From Aquarana catesbeiana (taxonomy: Eukaryota; Chordata; Amphibia; Anura; Ranidae): a DNA stretch of 64,000 nt. The stretch lies in assembly GCF_042186555.1 (NCBI RefSeq), contig NC_133330.1, positions 171,651,266 through 171,715,265 of the forward strand, in the 5' to 3' direction. A program made the translations under genes and the position numbers. Under the pieces are notes generated by a model. It saw only the letters and a program-made list of their open reading frames with translations. It was not told where the DNA came from and made no database searches. Positions within the stretch are counted from its first letter, which is position 1. Each line of letters opens with the position of its first letter. Positions 1 to 11,049 of the stretch are shown here, piece by piece.

Positions 1-88
1 GGAGTTCAGAATGTCTACCATGCAAAAAAAAAAAAAAAAGATCTACTTTGTCTCCAATTTTAGCCTGGTCAAAGGTGTTTCTAATACA

Positions 89-486
89 TATGCCGCGTAC
101 ACACGATCGGACTTTACGGCATACTTGGTCCGGCGTACCGGATTTCGTCGGACAATTCGATCGTGTGTGGGCTCCAGCGGACTTTGTTTTCTCAAAAGTT
201 TATCGGACTTAGATTTGAAACATGTTTCAAATCTATCCGGTGGACTCGAGTCCGGTCGAAAAGTCCGCTCATCTGTATGCTAGTCTGACGGACAAAAACC
301 CACGCTAGGGCAGCTATTGGCTACTGGCTATGAACTTCCTTGTTTTAGTCCAGTCCTACGTCATCACGTACAAATCCGTCAGACTTTGGTTGATCGTGTG
401 TAGGCAAGTCTGTTCATTCGGAAAGTCCGTTGAAAAGTCCGCCGGCTAAAGTATGCCGTAAAGTCCGGTCGTGTGTACGTGGCATA
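89..486. mobile_element. TA-flanked MITE with long imperfect terminal inverted repeats
   Basis: The left end (91-125) and the reverse complement of the right end (450-484) match over about 35 bases and share the core CGTACACACGA. Both ends are bounded by TA (89-90 and 485-486), as expected for a Tc1/mariner-type target duplication. The 394-base interior holds further copies of the same GC-rich words in both orientations and encodes nothing. The superfamily is inferred from the TA only. Confidence 0.7.
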
Positions 487-1356
487 AGTCTTCCTGCAGG
501 TTAGAAAAATAGATCCCTGTGTTCCAAAGACTTACAGGATCTACATCATTAGTTAGCCATTAAAAAACTTTGCTCTTTTACTTGTGCTAAAAAAAATGAA
601 AAATACTGTGGTTTAAGTAAAAAAACGTGATTTGATTGAAGGATGGGAACTGTAAATGTTGATATTGCAAATGCGGGAAAAAACATTTTAATTCAAAAAG
701 AAAACAAACATATAAGTAGAGTTTAATGTTCTGTTTAAAAATGCACATAAAAGCTCATTATAAATATAGAGAGACATTGATAACATCTCACCAGAAAAGT
801 TAAAAGCTCATTGAAGGATAAAGGACGCTTTCATGGATTCAGTAGTAACTCTCATATAACTGCATAACTGGGGGCCTTGGAAATGTCACTTTACACTACT
901 CAGCCTACCAGTGCCAATGCATTATTAATTCCCTCAATGATCAGCTCACAGAGAAACACCTGTTTCCAACTTCACCTCAACACCTGAAATGCTGGCAATA
1001 CACCTGTATGTGCTTGGGAAAATTATTGATTTCTTTTTTAACTGATCTCCTCCAAGTGGAATAATCAATCTACAGCCAACAACCCATTCCATTTATATGC
1101 CACACTTGGGGAAGTTACTAAACCCAGGACCCTGCATTCACTATATCCAGTCTCCCACAGTACACAGAACATGGAAATGCAATAGTTTTATTAAATATAA
1201 GCTGCTAAATATCTTTTCTCATCAGCAGTTAGAGCAGTCTTGTGACTTTTATCAGTGTCTGGTTAAAGCTTATAGGAGGATTTTTCATTCTCCGCTGACT
1301 GTCCTATGAGGATGCAGGACACCTGACCCTCTGTCTGGACAGTGCTGATTGGCTGA
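487..1356. other. Non-coding, no gene seen
   Basis: This AT-rich stretch has no credible coding potential. The part from about 1085 to 1356 resembles a dispersed repeat that I associate with frog genomes, but this cannot be shown from the window alone. Confidence 0.4.
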
Positions 1357-1656
1357 TCACATACACTCTCCCAAGAAAAAAAAACTCTCTACTGATAATC
1401 TATGAGGTGAGTAGCATGCTCTATGAAGAAGTTTTAGTTGCACCCATCTATCGCTAGCTAAGATCATGAGGGGGATATACTGTTGGACCCCCTCCTCCCA
1501 ATCATCATTCATCAGAGTGGGGACATCTTGTTGCCACAATTGATATAGCTGTAATAATTTAGAGGTGTCTGCCTGAGCCAGAGGCAGGTAGAGGGAGGAA
1601 AGAGGTTTATCATGCCTTTTAGCTATCAACAAGCGTTCATTTACATGAGACTCCAT
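1357..1656 (-). pseudogene. L1-like LINE ORF2 C-terminal fragment
   Basis: A 99-residue open stretch contains LWQQDVPTLMNDDWEEG followed about 20 residues later by LKLLHRACYSPHRL. This spacing of a W..D....DDW block and an LHR.Y.TP.RL block is typical of the region after the reverse transcriptase in L1-type ORF2 proteins. No RT or endonuclease sequence is adjacent and no poly-A tail is visible, so this is a short dead fragment. It could belong to L1 or to the related Tx1 clade. The call rests on motif recall rather than an alignment. Confidence 0.6.
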
Positions 1657-2213
1657 CTCTACTGGAAACAGGAATTGAGCTCAGGCTGCATGCCTAGGCA
1701 GTACAAGGGTTAATACAGTGTGAAGATACAAGTGGTTTCTCTAGCAGCCTGACATAAGCATGTACATGTGGCAGGTGGGATAGCTCTTGCAGGAGTTGTC
1801 ACACTCTGTGAGCAGGTCCATCTCACATAGCAATGGAAGCAGATCAGCACTGCAGAAGTCCCCAGCCTGTACACAGGTATGGAAGAGGAAGAGTTAAGTA
1901 AGTGCACATATGGAGTCAGAGCAAGGTGCACGGCGGGACTCCATACCGTTACTGGCAGTGAGATAGCGGTGATACATTGGATAGGTGGAGAGGGCATTGG
2001 CTCTGTGTGCCCCTCCTAAACGCATCAGAGACTGTGATGGTGTATAATACATTGAGAGAGTTTATTAGCGTTCAGTCATCTGTTCAGGTGAGGGTACTAA
2101 GACAGTGACCCTGTACAAGGTGCCCCGCATAGCGCAGAAGAACCTATCCCAGGGTAGGCCTTTCATGTGACCCTTGTTTGGTGCCCAACTAGAAGGAAAA
2201 CATGGAGGACATA
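1657..2213. other. Non-coding, nothing recognised
   Basis: No protein, RNA gene or repeat structure could be supported. The open frames are short and lack recognisable motifs. Confidence 0.4.
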
Positions 2214-2816
2214 ATGACTGTGATGGAATCCAGACTTCCTAACTGGGTATCTCTGCCAAGAAGCTGCTTCCCAATGCTCTGAAACACGAGTTACCCCAGG
2301 AACTAGGCAACACCAGTTTTGGAGTAAACCAGAATAAGAACTGTTTATTTGAGCAAGATTACAGGCTTTTATACACTTGAGAAGGAGGTCACTCACCACA
2401 TTAGCAATGACCCAAATATTTAACCAAAATATCACACAATGGTTTAGCTAACGAGGTACAGCTGGCTCACATTGCAGGTCAGACCTGCCGACTCCAAGCC
2501 CATACAGCACAATACACATTTTCATACGTATAAACACAGAACTCCTTCAGACAATAGTAGACCTACTTACAATAAACATATTATGGCAGGGGGCCCCAGA
2601 CAGGAGGCTTGCTGATGACATCAGCATCTCCTATGAGTCCCACACTGGCAGAGGCCATCATGGCCTTTTTAATAATGTCCTTTTGCATTACATAAGAGAA
2701 CATCCTCCTAAATGCTTGTAGCTCCCTCAAATGCCAGGGCCCATAGTCGGTAGGCAAGAGGCTAGCATTCAGTCCCCTCCAAAAGGCTCTATCCTGGGTG
2801 AGTCTATCACAATGAC
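2214..2816 (-). mobile_element. Solo LTR with 5-base target-site duplication
   Basis: The segment 2219-2811 begins TGTGAT and ends ATCACA. It is flanked by an exact 5-base duplication, ATGAC, at 2214-2218 and 2812-2816. On the minus strand a TATAAAAG box occurs near 2365-2375, with an AATAAA polyadenylation signal about 25 bases downstream, giving a U3-R-U5 order. The length of 593 bases suits an LTR. No internal retroviral or gypsy sequence remains, so this is probably the product of LTR-LTR recombination. The superfamily is not determined. Confidence 0.75.
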
Positions 2817-2853
2817 CACCCTATCACCCTACCCCACCCCATTATAAGCAGGT

Positions 2854-3671
2854 ATAACCCTCCCTGGTGGTATAATAATTTCAGATTTTTGAATCTCAAA
2901 GCGGTACATTGTTTTGCATGGAAATTTGGCGTTTTATATTATAGGCTTGTAATTCTTAGGAATAACACTTAAATCTGTCCAAACAAGAGTCTAGTAGACA
3001 TCCCGGGTATAATATAGTTTGAAACACGAAATTATAAATTCTAATATAATAAATAACTATAAATAAGTACAAATAATAATATCATAAATAATCAAAAACA
3101 CTGAAATTTGCTCAGTTGCAGAATTGTAGCTGTCATTACTTTTAGTGCTTGATGACGAATTTTCCAACAAATCACTATCGCTCAATTCTGCAAGTGATTC
3201 TAATTTATTATTGCTGTTTTCTAGCTGGTTCAAAATGTCTTTTGACGTAAAGGGACACTTTGTGGTTGCTATGGACATTTTCAAGTTTCCAGGCAGAAAG
3301 AACACTATATATAATATAAAACTACATGCAGGGCACTGGACAAAGCATTAGGGACAAAAGGGATGTGAAATAATTTCATACAGTAATGTAATCTGTAAGA
3401 TTACAGTGTACTGTATGTATTATGTGTTTTTCACTTTTTGAATTTGGCGCCGGGCTCCGTCCCCATGCGTCACAACGCTCGCAGGGAATGAAGCCTGGCA
3501 CTATGATAAATCGAGCGGAGTACACAGCCCGCACACACAGCGGGGAGACATCGCAGGACAAGGGGACAAGGTAAGTAACTTTGCCTGGATCCTGTGATGG
3601 CTCGGGGTTACTGCTTTTGGTACTGAAAATTCACCCAGAGCCACGCTCAAGAATACTGACAGGGAGGTTAA
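2854..3671. mobile_element. Non-autonomous piggyBac-type element (TTAA target)
   Basis: The left end reads ATAACCCTCCCTGG and the right end, reverse complemented, reads TTAACCTCCCTGTC. This is a short inverted repeat at a TTAA target whose left copy is mutated. A minus-strand open frame at 3057-3305 (82 residues) is rich in Ser and Asp (LAELSDSDLLENSSSS), like the acidic N-termini of piggyBac transposases. This may be a leftover of an ancestral transposase. No catalytic domain is present. Confidence 0.65.
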
Positions 3672-4966
3672 GTTTCTTCTCATATTTTCTCCTTACCCTC
3701 TGTTCTAAAAAAAATGTTGCTTACAAAGTTCAAGAGCTCAAGGAGAAATTTACACAAACCACTGAATGAGTCAATAACTCCTACCTCTTACTTGATATTC
3801 TTCCTTATGGCTCACTTATTGGCAGAGTGAGTGAGTGAAAGAAAGAAATTTTACCTGTGCTTAGAAAACCCATTGAGGGAGATATACTAGAACTGATGCA
3901 CACAACAGACGTGCAAAACTGAAAAATGTATTTAGTTTTGGATAGATTTGTTATGTTACTAATTTTGTTTCGTTGAATCATTTTGGAATTCATTTAGTTT
4001 AGTATTGTTTAATTTCATTTATTCATTTTCTAACAAATTCCAAATTTTCAGAACAATTCAAATTTGGATTGGTTGAAAAATTATGGACTGATTCAAATTC
4101 TGTGTGAAGAATACCTGGTTGTTAAGGAGCGGGCCGTGAAGCCAGTTGCTGCATCCTCCGCCATCTGGCAGTTCTTAAATAACTAAGGGGCAGGGCCACA
4201 CGATGACTTCGGATGACCCCCACCCCTTTGTGGTGTCATCTCCACAAGGGGAGGGGGGGCATCCATGAGGTTGTGGAATTTCAGAATTTCAGAATTAATT
4301 TGGTATCTTTAGCATTCCTTTTGTATATTGAGAAATCAGAATAGCTGGTTGTTAAGGAGTGGGCGGTCGCTGGCGTTCTTAACAACTATGACTCATCTGC
4401 TGTCAGTGGGATTCCTCGCTGACAGCAGAATGTAAACAAAACAAATCCTAGTGTAAAAAAAAAAAAAACAAAACAGCGTGGAGGTCCCCCCCTTCGGGTC
4501 TGGTATTGACTTTTAGGGGAAGCCCACGCCAAACTGTAAAAAAACGGCATTGGATTTCCCCGCCAAAATCCATACTAGACCCTTATTTGAGTATTCAGCC
4601 CAGCAGGCCAGGGAAGGGGGGGGACGAGAGTGCGCCCCCGCCTCCTGAACCATAAGAAGTCACATGCCCTCAACATGGGGGGGGGGTGTTTTGGGGCAAG
4701 TCACAGTGTATTCCTGCTTCATGGTATTGTGTGTCCCAGAGTGATTTCTGGGTGAATGTTATATGTGAGTTCTCAGCCTTCCTCTCTACAGGTAAAGGTG
4801 AACATATATTCATCACAACTAAGCATGACATTAAATCACAGTAAAACATCTATCTTGGTTGATTTAGCTTTGCTCAAATATTGGTCTTTCAAAGTCAAGT
4901 TTAGCATTACTTACTATTCATCTTTGCAATTTGTGCATTACTTACACCTAATCCCTGCACTCTGTA
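3672..4966. other. Non-coding, diverged repeat debris
   Basis: The part from about 4120 to 4700 shares words with the repeat families at 25770-27214 and 56859-57300, for example AAAATCCATAC followed by TAGACCCTTAT. It also contains two copies of TGGTTGTTAAGGAG (near 4117 and 4346). Poly-G and poly-A tracts occur at 4240-4260 and 4454-4470. No gene is seen. Confidence 0.45.
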
Positions 4967-6007
4967 CAGTCAGGTCCATAAATATTGGGACATTGACAAT
5001 TCTAATCTTTATAGCTCTATACACCATCACAATGGATTTGAAATGAAACAATCAAGATGTGCTTTAACTGCAGACTTTCAGCTTTTATTTAAGGGTATTT
5101 ACATCCAAATCAGGTGAACGGTGTAGGAATTACAACAGTTTGTATATGTGCCTCCCACTTTTTAAGGGACCAAAAGTAATGGGACAATTGGCTGCTCAGC
5201 TGTTCCATGGCCAGGTGTGTGTTATTCCCTCATTATCCCATTTACAAGGAGCAGATAAAAGGTCCAGAGTTCATTTCAAGTGTGCTATTTGCATTTGGAA
5301 TTTGTTGCTGTCAACTCTCAGTATGAGATCCAAAGAGCTGTCTGGTGTGACTGCTGACAAAAGCAGCAGGATGAATTCTGAAGTATTTCAGGCAATATTA
5401 TCTGCTCATATTCAGCAAAATGCTTCAGAACTCATTGGACGGTGCTTCGCAGTGCAGATGGACAATGACCCGAAGCATACTGCGAAAGCAACCAAAGAGT
5501 TTTTTAGGGGAAAGAAGTGGAATGTTATGCAATGGCCAAGTCAATCACCTGACCTGAATCCGATTGAGCATGCATTTCACTTGCTGAAGACAAAACTGAA
5601 GGGAAAATGCCCCAAGAACAAGCAGGAACTGAAGACAGTTGCAGTAGAGGACTGGCAGAGCATCATCAGGGATGAAACCCAGCGTCTGGTGATGTCTATG
5701 CGTTCCAGACTTCAGGCTGTAACTGACTGCAAAGGATTTGCAACCAAGTATGAAAAAGTGAAAGTTTGATGGATGATTGTTAATCTGTCCCATTACTTTT
5801 GGTCCCTTAAAAAGTGGGAGGCACATATACAAACTGTTGTAATTCCTACACCGTTCACCTGATTTGGATGTAAATACCCTCAAATTAAAGCTGAAAGTCT
5901 GCAGTTAAAGCACATCTTATTTGTTTCATTTCAAATCCATTGTGGTGGTGTACAGAGCCAAAAAGATTAGAATTGTGTCGATGTCCCATTATTTATGGAC
6001 CTGACTG
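4967..6007. mobile_element. Tc1-like element with about 215-base inverted repeats, internally deleted
   Basis: The element starts CAGTCAGGTCCATAAATA and ends with its complement. The ends pair over roughly 215 bases (about 4967-5185 with 5788-6007). Total length is 1041 bases, shorter than the usual 1.3-1.7 kb, because the first half of the transposase is missing. TA flanks the left end, but the right flank reads AC, so one side of the target duplication has mutated. This family differs from the Tc1 copies at 14306, 34427 and 40965. Confidence 0.8.
5245..5769 (+). pseudogene. Tc1-type transposase, C-terminal half only
   Basis: The frame contains VQMDNDPKHTAKATKEFF followed by QWPSQSPDLNPIEHAF. 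These are the second Asp and the final Glu regions of the DD34E catalytic domain of Tc1 transposases. The N-terminal paired-like DNA-binding domain and the first catalytic Asp are absent. The frame runs through a non-conserved junction near 5290-5390, where the deletion probably lies, and ends in a normal C-terminus with stop near the right inverted repeat. The product would be inactive. Upstream Met codons in this frame fall in the inverted repeat and are not the original start. Confidence 0.8.
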
Positions 6008-7152
6008 ACTTCTAATCCCTGTAATCTGTGTGTTACTTACTCCTGACCCCTGTATTTTGTGCAATACTTTTTCCTCACCCCTGCACTTTATGAATCATCT
6101 ATTCCTCAACTCTGCACTCTATACATTACTTACATCCCTGCGCTCTGGTTATTAATTACTTCTTTCCTCTGTATCCTATGTTTTACTTACTCCCGACCCC
6201 TACACTTTGTGCATTACTCACTCCAAAGCCCTGCGCTCTGTTCCTTACTTATTCACTTGTGCTTTACTCACTTCTGAGCTTCAAACAAGCATTATTTACT
6301 CCAAGGTCCTGAGCCCTATGCTTTGTGTAGCACTTACTCCTGAGTTCTGACCCCTGCACTCACTGCATTACACACTCCTGACCACTGCATTCTGTGTTTT
6401 ATGCACTCTTGACCATTGCACCCTGGGGCTAGGCTCAGGTTTTAGTTAAACATACTCCTTTAAGACCCCCCACTACAAATTAGCCACACCCACATTTTGC
6501 CACAGTGCCTGTTTTGTCTTTATACCTGATATGTCTGCCTCTTGTTTCAAAAATCTGCGACCAATTGTTTTGAGGATGTGTTAAAAATGTGTGTGATTTT
6601 GTGGACGTAACTTCAAATGGGGGTGGAATTATGTGGGTGTGGTTAAAAGTGGGCATAGTCAGCAGGTTGTTCCCAAATTTAATTTAGAAAATCTGGTAAT
6701 CCTACTTCAAATCAGCCATTTTTTATCCACTGCAAAGGCTTCAGCCATTTAGCTAGCCTGTTCTCAAACCCCAGGATTCTGAATGGGAAACCAGTTCTGA
6801 ATGGGTAATTGAGCCAAGAGTTCCTAATGTCTAAAAAAGTTTACATGACAAGCATTTCGCCCAGTCAGGACACAGTTCTGTTCACTTGGTGTGGCCCTCC
6901 TCCCTGGATAGCTCATTCCTAGTTCACTTGAACAACTGTAGGGTTGACTTACTAACGTCAAACAGACTGTGCACTTTGTTAGTGCAGTTGCACTCATTTT
7001 TAGTAAATGTGCAAACAAAAATTCTTTATTTTTATTTTCCTTGCACCTGAGTATTCTTCTTTTTACTTCTTTTTAAGTGATCCAGCTCAGAAATTCCCTT
7101 ATGTGTGCATGTTTGAAATCATCTGACCAGATAAAGCTTCTACTGTAAAGAG
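6008..7152. other. Non-coding; diverged tandem words and a small MITE-like palindrome
   Basis: The stretch 6010-6420 repeats degenerate words such as CCCCTGCACT and TACTTACTCC at irregular spacing, like a decayed minisatellite. About 6941-7010 begins GGGTTGACTTACTAA and ends TTTTTAGTAAATG, resembling the palindromic MITE at 59583-59758. No gene is seen. Confidence 0.4.
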
Positions 7153-7589
7153 TTAAAGTGTTACTAAAGGCTGAATGCTTTTAAAATGCATGAAGGTAAA
7201 AAAAACAGTTGCACCCCTCCTCCATCCTCACCTGAGCTCCCTCCGATCCAGGGATGTTCACGATAGCCTTGGCTGTGCCAGTACTCTCCCTCCTCATTGG
7301 CTGAGATAGCAGCGAGGGCCCATTGGCTCCCACTGCTGTCACTCACATCCAGTTAGCCAATGAGGAGAGAGCAAGAGGGCAGGCCAAGCCGCGGCTCTAT
7401 GTGTTTTATGTGTTTTAGCACAGCGGCTCGGAAGCAAAGTGGCTTTCTATGGGGGTACTGCTTGAGGGGAAGGAGCCAGGACCGACAGCGGGGGAGGATT
7501 GGAGCTGCTCTGTATAAAACCACTACACAGAGCAGGTAAGTATAACATGTTATTTTTCTTTAAAAAATGAAGCTTTAATACCACTTTAA
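7153..7589. mobile_element. TTAA-target MITE
   Basis: The left end is TTAAAGTGTTACTAAAGGC. The right end, reverse complemented, is TTAAAGTGGTATTAAAGC. TTAA lies at both borders (7153-7156 and 7586-7589). It encodes nothing. The interior shares the words CAGGTAAGTATAACATGTTA with other TTAA repeats in the window (19331-20401, 36157-36593, 63666-63853), so these form one broad piggyBac-like family. Confidence 0.7.
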
Positions 7590-8168
7590 CTACCTTAACA
7601 CATTTTAGGTGGCAGGAGACTGAGATGGAATATTTGATAACATTTAAAAACAAAAAGACTATGCTGTATGTTTTAGTAAAAGTTAAGTTCTCATTTCTTT
7701 AAAGTCAATTTTCCATTGTTGTTAAATGTATAGTTTTACACTGTGGCTACAATAACAGTTTTGCATCGGGAGAATAAGTTAGGAATAGTGATTATAAGTT
7801 GGCCAAGCAGCAGCATCTGGTATGTATAAAAAGAAAGAAAAAAGCACATAATGCAGATGTAGTACTGGTTGTACAACTCCCCTTTAGACAATTCAGCTCC
7901 CAGAGAGTTTCAGCAACAGAAGCAGTGTTGTCAATACAAAAAGCAGTGGGCAGGACCAGATGTGGTCGGGTGCTGTATGACAGACTAGTCTTGGAATAAG
8001 TAGGGATAATGTTGTTAGTCATGACCCATGCAGATTTTTTTTCACTTCTACGAAAGACTGGCAACTATGCTCTGAATTCAGGAGCCGTGCAGCATTGTTA
8101 ACTATGACCCAAAATGGTGTAGCACAACTCCTCTATAAATAAAAATACCTAAAATCAGCAGTGTAAAC
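7590..8168. other. Non-coding, nothing recognised
   Basis: No conserved protein, RNA gene or repeat boundary was found. Confidence 0.35.
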
Positions 8169-8602
8169 TTAAAGTGTAAGTTCACCTTTACAGAAAAAAT
8201 TTAAGGTGAAATTACACTGGACCCCCTCCCCATCACACCCGGTCCCGCTGTACCTGAGGCCAGCGATCTCCCACACTGACCCATCATATCGCTGCTTTAC
8301 CAGTCCTGGGATTTGAAATCCCCTCGGCTTTCTCTCCTCTTTTCCAACGCTGACAGGACAGGCTATGCGGGTTCTGATTGGTCAGCACCGCCCATCAGAA
8401 TGCCTCCTATTCGTATCTCTACGAGGTACGTTTAAGAGATTAAGCCGTGGGGGATTTCTGATCCCCTGACCGGTAAATCGGCATATGGTGTCAATGTGGG
8501 ATATTGCCAGCTTCAGGTACAGCAGGACCAGAAGGGATGGGGAGGGGGTCCAGTGTAAGTTCACCTTACAGATTTTTCTGTAAAGGTGAACTTACCCTTT
8601 AA
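8169..8602. mobile_element. TTAA-target MITE, palindromic
   Basis: TTAA at 8169-8172 and 8599-8602 bounds inverted ends that share GTAAGTTCACCTTTACAGAA. A second, inner inverted repeat pairs the segment beginning GGACCCCCTCCCC near 8220 with its complement near 8540-8555, so the ends can form a long hairpin. There is no coding capacity. The right TTAA is shared with the next element. Confidence 0.7.
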
Positions 8603-9594
8603 CTGCTTGCCGACCAGCCGCTGCAGTTGTACTGCGGGAACATGGCTCGGCTGCACGAATCGCCGGCATGTTACGTCTCTTCCCTTTTTGCCCACTAGGG
8701 GCACGCGTGCCCCCTGCTCGCCCATGGAGCTGATGCGAGTGCCCGGCGGTCGCGATCACCGCCGGGCTCCCGCAATCGCTTGGGGCACACGGAGAACCAG
8801 GATCTGTGTGTGTAAACACACAGTTTCCGGTTCTCTGAGGGGAGAAGAGACAGATCGTCTGTTCATACAGAGTATGAACAGCGATCTATCTCTTCCCCTA
8901 CACAGTCCACTCCCCACCTTCAGTTAGAAAAACACACTAGGGAACACATTAACCCTTTGATCGCCCCTAGTGTTAACCTCTTCCCTGCCAGTGACATTTT
9001 TACAGTAATCGATGCATTTTTATAGCACTGATCGCTGTATAAATGCCAATGGTCCCAAAAATGTGTCAGAATTGTCCGACATGTCTGCCATAATGTCGCA
9101 GTCCCAATAAAAATCGCAGATCGCCGCCATTACAAGTAAAAAAATAATAATAATAAAAATGCCATAAAACTATCCCCTATTTTGTAGACGCTATAACTTT
9201 TGTGCAAACCAATCAATATACGCTTATTCCACTTTTTTTTTACCAAAAACATGTAGAAGAATACATATCGGCCTAAACTGAGGAAAAAAATAATTTTTTA
9301 TATATTTTGGGGGGATATTTATTATAGCAAAAAGTAAAAAATAATGGGTTTTTTTTTCAAAATTGTTGCTCTTTTTTTTGTTTATAGCGCAAAAAATAAA
9401 AACCGCAGAGATGATCAAATACCACCAAAAGAAAGCTCTATTTGTGGGAAAAAAAGGACGTAAATTTTTTTTGGGTGCAACGTTGCATGACCGCGCAATT
9501 GTCAGTTAAAACAACGCAGTGCCCAATCGCAAAAAGTGCTCTGGTCAGGAAGGGGGTAAATTCTTCTGGGGCTGAAGAGGTTAAATAACAAATA
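8599..9594. mobile_element. TTAA-bounded dispersed repeat, about 1 kb
   Basis: It starts TTAACTGCTTGCCGACCAG and ends with CTGAAGAGGTTAA, whose reverse complement begins TTAACCTCTTCAG. The ends therefore share a short TTAAC inverted repeat at TTAA. The segment has the feel of a high-copy frog repeat. A partly related inverted copy lies at 27595-28110, sharing CCACAAATAGAGCTTTCTTT in opposite orientation. It encodes nothing. Confidence 0.6.
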
Positions 9595-10104
9595 AAAAAA
9601 TGTGTACAAAAAAAATGAAATGATGAGAAATCTCTTCCAAATAAAAATATAGTCCAACAAATGTCCACATGTGCGACTGTATTATGTGAAATCGATGAAT
9701 CTTATCAAACTTCAATCAACAAAAATCACCATAGTGACACAACTGTAAAAAGTGAATCCATCACCCGTATAAATTGGCCTCTCACCTCACTGACATGACC
9801 CCTGCATTACCAGTAGGTCACACCACGCAGTATTCCCTCTCTGGGGATGAAGCAAACAGCTAGTATCTCCAATTCTTCAATGGATGGATGGATCTCAAAT
9901 CCCAACAGCATACATGTAGGGAAAAAGCACACAACCCTAGTGCTCTCTGTTTAAAACACTCATTTAATAGTAGGATAACATATTGCACTTACAAAAAATG
10001 GCACTATAGGCAGTGCTGACCATGAAACGCTTGTCTCTCACAATCTCTCACAAACACTGGCAAGACAGCCTAATGCAGAGATGACCGTGGGAACAGCAGC
10101 ATTG
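9595..10104. other. Non-coding, nothing recognised
   Basis: AT-rich sequence with no supported gene or repeat boundary. Confidence 0.35.
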
Positions 10105-10463
10105 TTGCCACACAGTGGCGTAACTAGAACCTTCAGGGCCCCGGTGCAAGAAACCATGGAGGGCCCCCCTGACCTCCTGCCAGGGCCCTTCCCACCGATC
10201 CCAGGTGCAGCAGGACCTGGATAGGAGGGGGAACAAATCCCCTCCATTTTCGTCCTGCAGCCACTGAATGCCTATCAGAGGCAGAGGAGGAGATGCAGAT
10301 TTTTAGTGGCTGCAGGAGAAAAATGGAGGGGATTTGTTCCTCTAAATGCCCCCCCCCCCCCATCCAGGTGTTCAGGGGCAACATATGTGCTATTGCAATT
10401 GTGGCTCCTGGGATGAGTGGCAGCGGTGTTGGTGGGGGATGAGATCAGTGATGATTGGGGAGG

Positions 10464-10577
10464 GAGGTATCAGTGGCAGTAGTGGTGGTGTGGGGCGTAT
10501 CAGTGGCAGCAGTGGTGGTGTGGGGGGTATCAGTGGCAGTAGTGGTGGTGGTGGTGTGGGGGGTATCAGTGGCAGTG
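10464..10577. repeat. Minisatellite, unit about 30 bases
   Basis: Four units begin GTATCAGTGGCAG and continue with a variable number of GGT triplets. It lies wholly inside the hAT-like element. Confidence 0.75.
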
Positions 10578-10649
10578 TTGATATTGAATGATAGGTGCCA
10601 CTTACTTGCAGATCACTTGGTTCCCTCTCCTTGCTGGGTCTTGCTTGGG

Positions 10650-10900
10650 TGAGCAGAGAGGATGGGCGGGGCCTGTGAGTGCAGGCGGAGCTGGAGAAGA
10701 TGGGCGGAGTGGGCGGGGACTGTGCCCGTGAGTGCAGGCAAAGAGTATGGGCGGAGAGGATGGGCGAAGCGGGCAGGGACTGTGCCCCTGAGTGCGGGAT
10801 GAGAGCATGGGTGAAGAGGATGGGCGGAGCCTGTGCAGTGTGCCCGTGAGTGCACTCGGGGAGGATGGGCGGAGCAGCTGGAGAGGATGGGTGGAGCGGA
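10650..10900. repeat. Degenerate GC-rich minisatellite
   Basis: The words GATGGGCGGAG and GACTGTGCCC, followed by TGAGTGC, recur at irregular spacing. It lies inside the hAT-like element. Confidence 0.6.
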
Positions 10901-11049
10901 CTCCCCGTAAATGACTGTAGTGTACACCGTGAGTGTACACTACTGTACTATCTCCCAGGCGGTGGCGCCCCCCCTACAGTGGCGGAACCCAAGGGCCCAG
11001 TCGCAAATGCGACTGGTGCGACCCTGGTAATTCCGCCACTGTTGCCACA

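Larger units (their letters stand above)
10105..11049. mobile_element. Non-autonomous hAT-like element with internal minisatellites
   Basis: The element (10113-11041, 929 bases) starts CAGTGGCGTAACTAG and ends with a sequence whose complement starts CAGTGGCGGAATTAC. It is flanked by an exact 8-base duplication, TTGCCACA (10105-10112 and 11042-11049), the hallmark of hAT transposition. No transposase is encoded. Two tandem-repeat tracts lie inside: one with unit about 30 bases (10464-10577) and one GC-rich tract at about 10650-10900. Confidence 0.85.

Noticed and set aside
5140..5244. Apparent N-terminus of the Tc1 frame (MYMCLPLFKGPKVMGQ)
   Set aside because: These codons lie in the inverted repeat of the element. 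The same text appears on the opposite strand at the other end, so it is not transposase.
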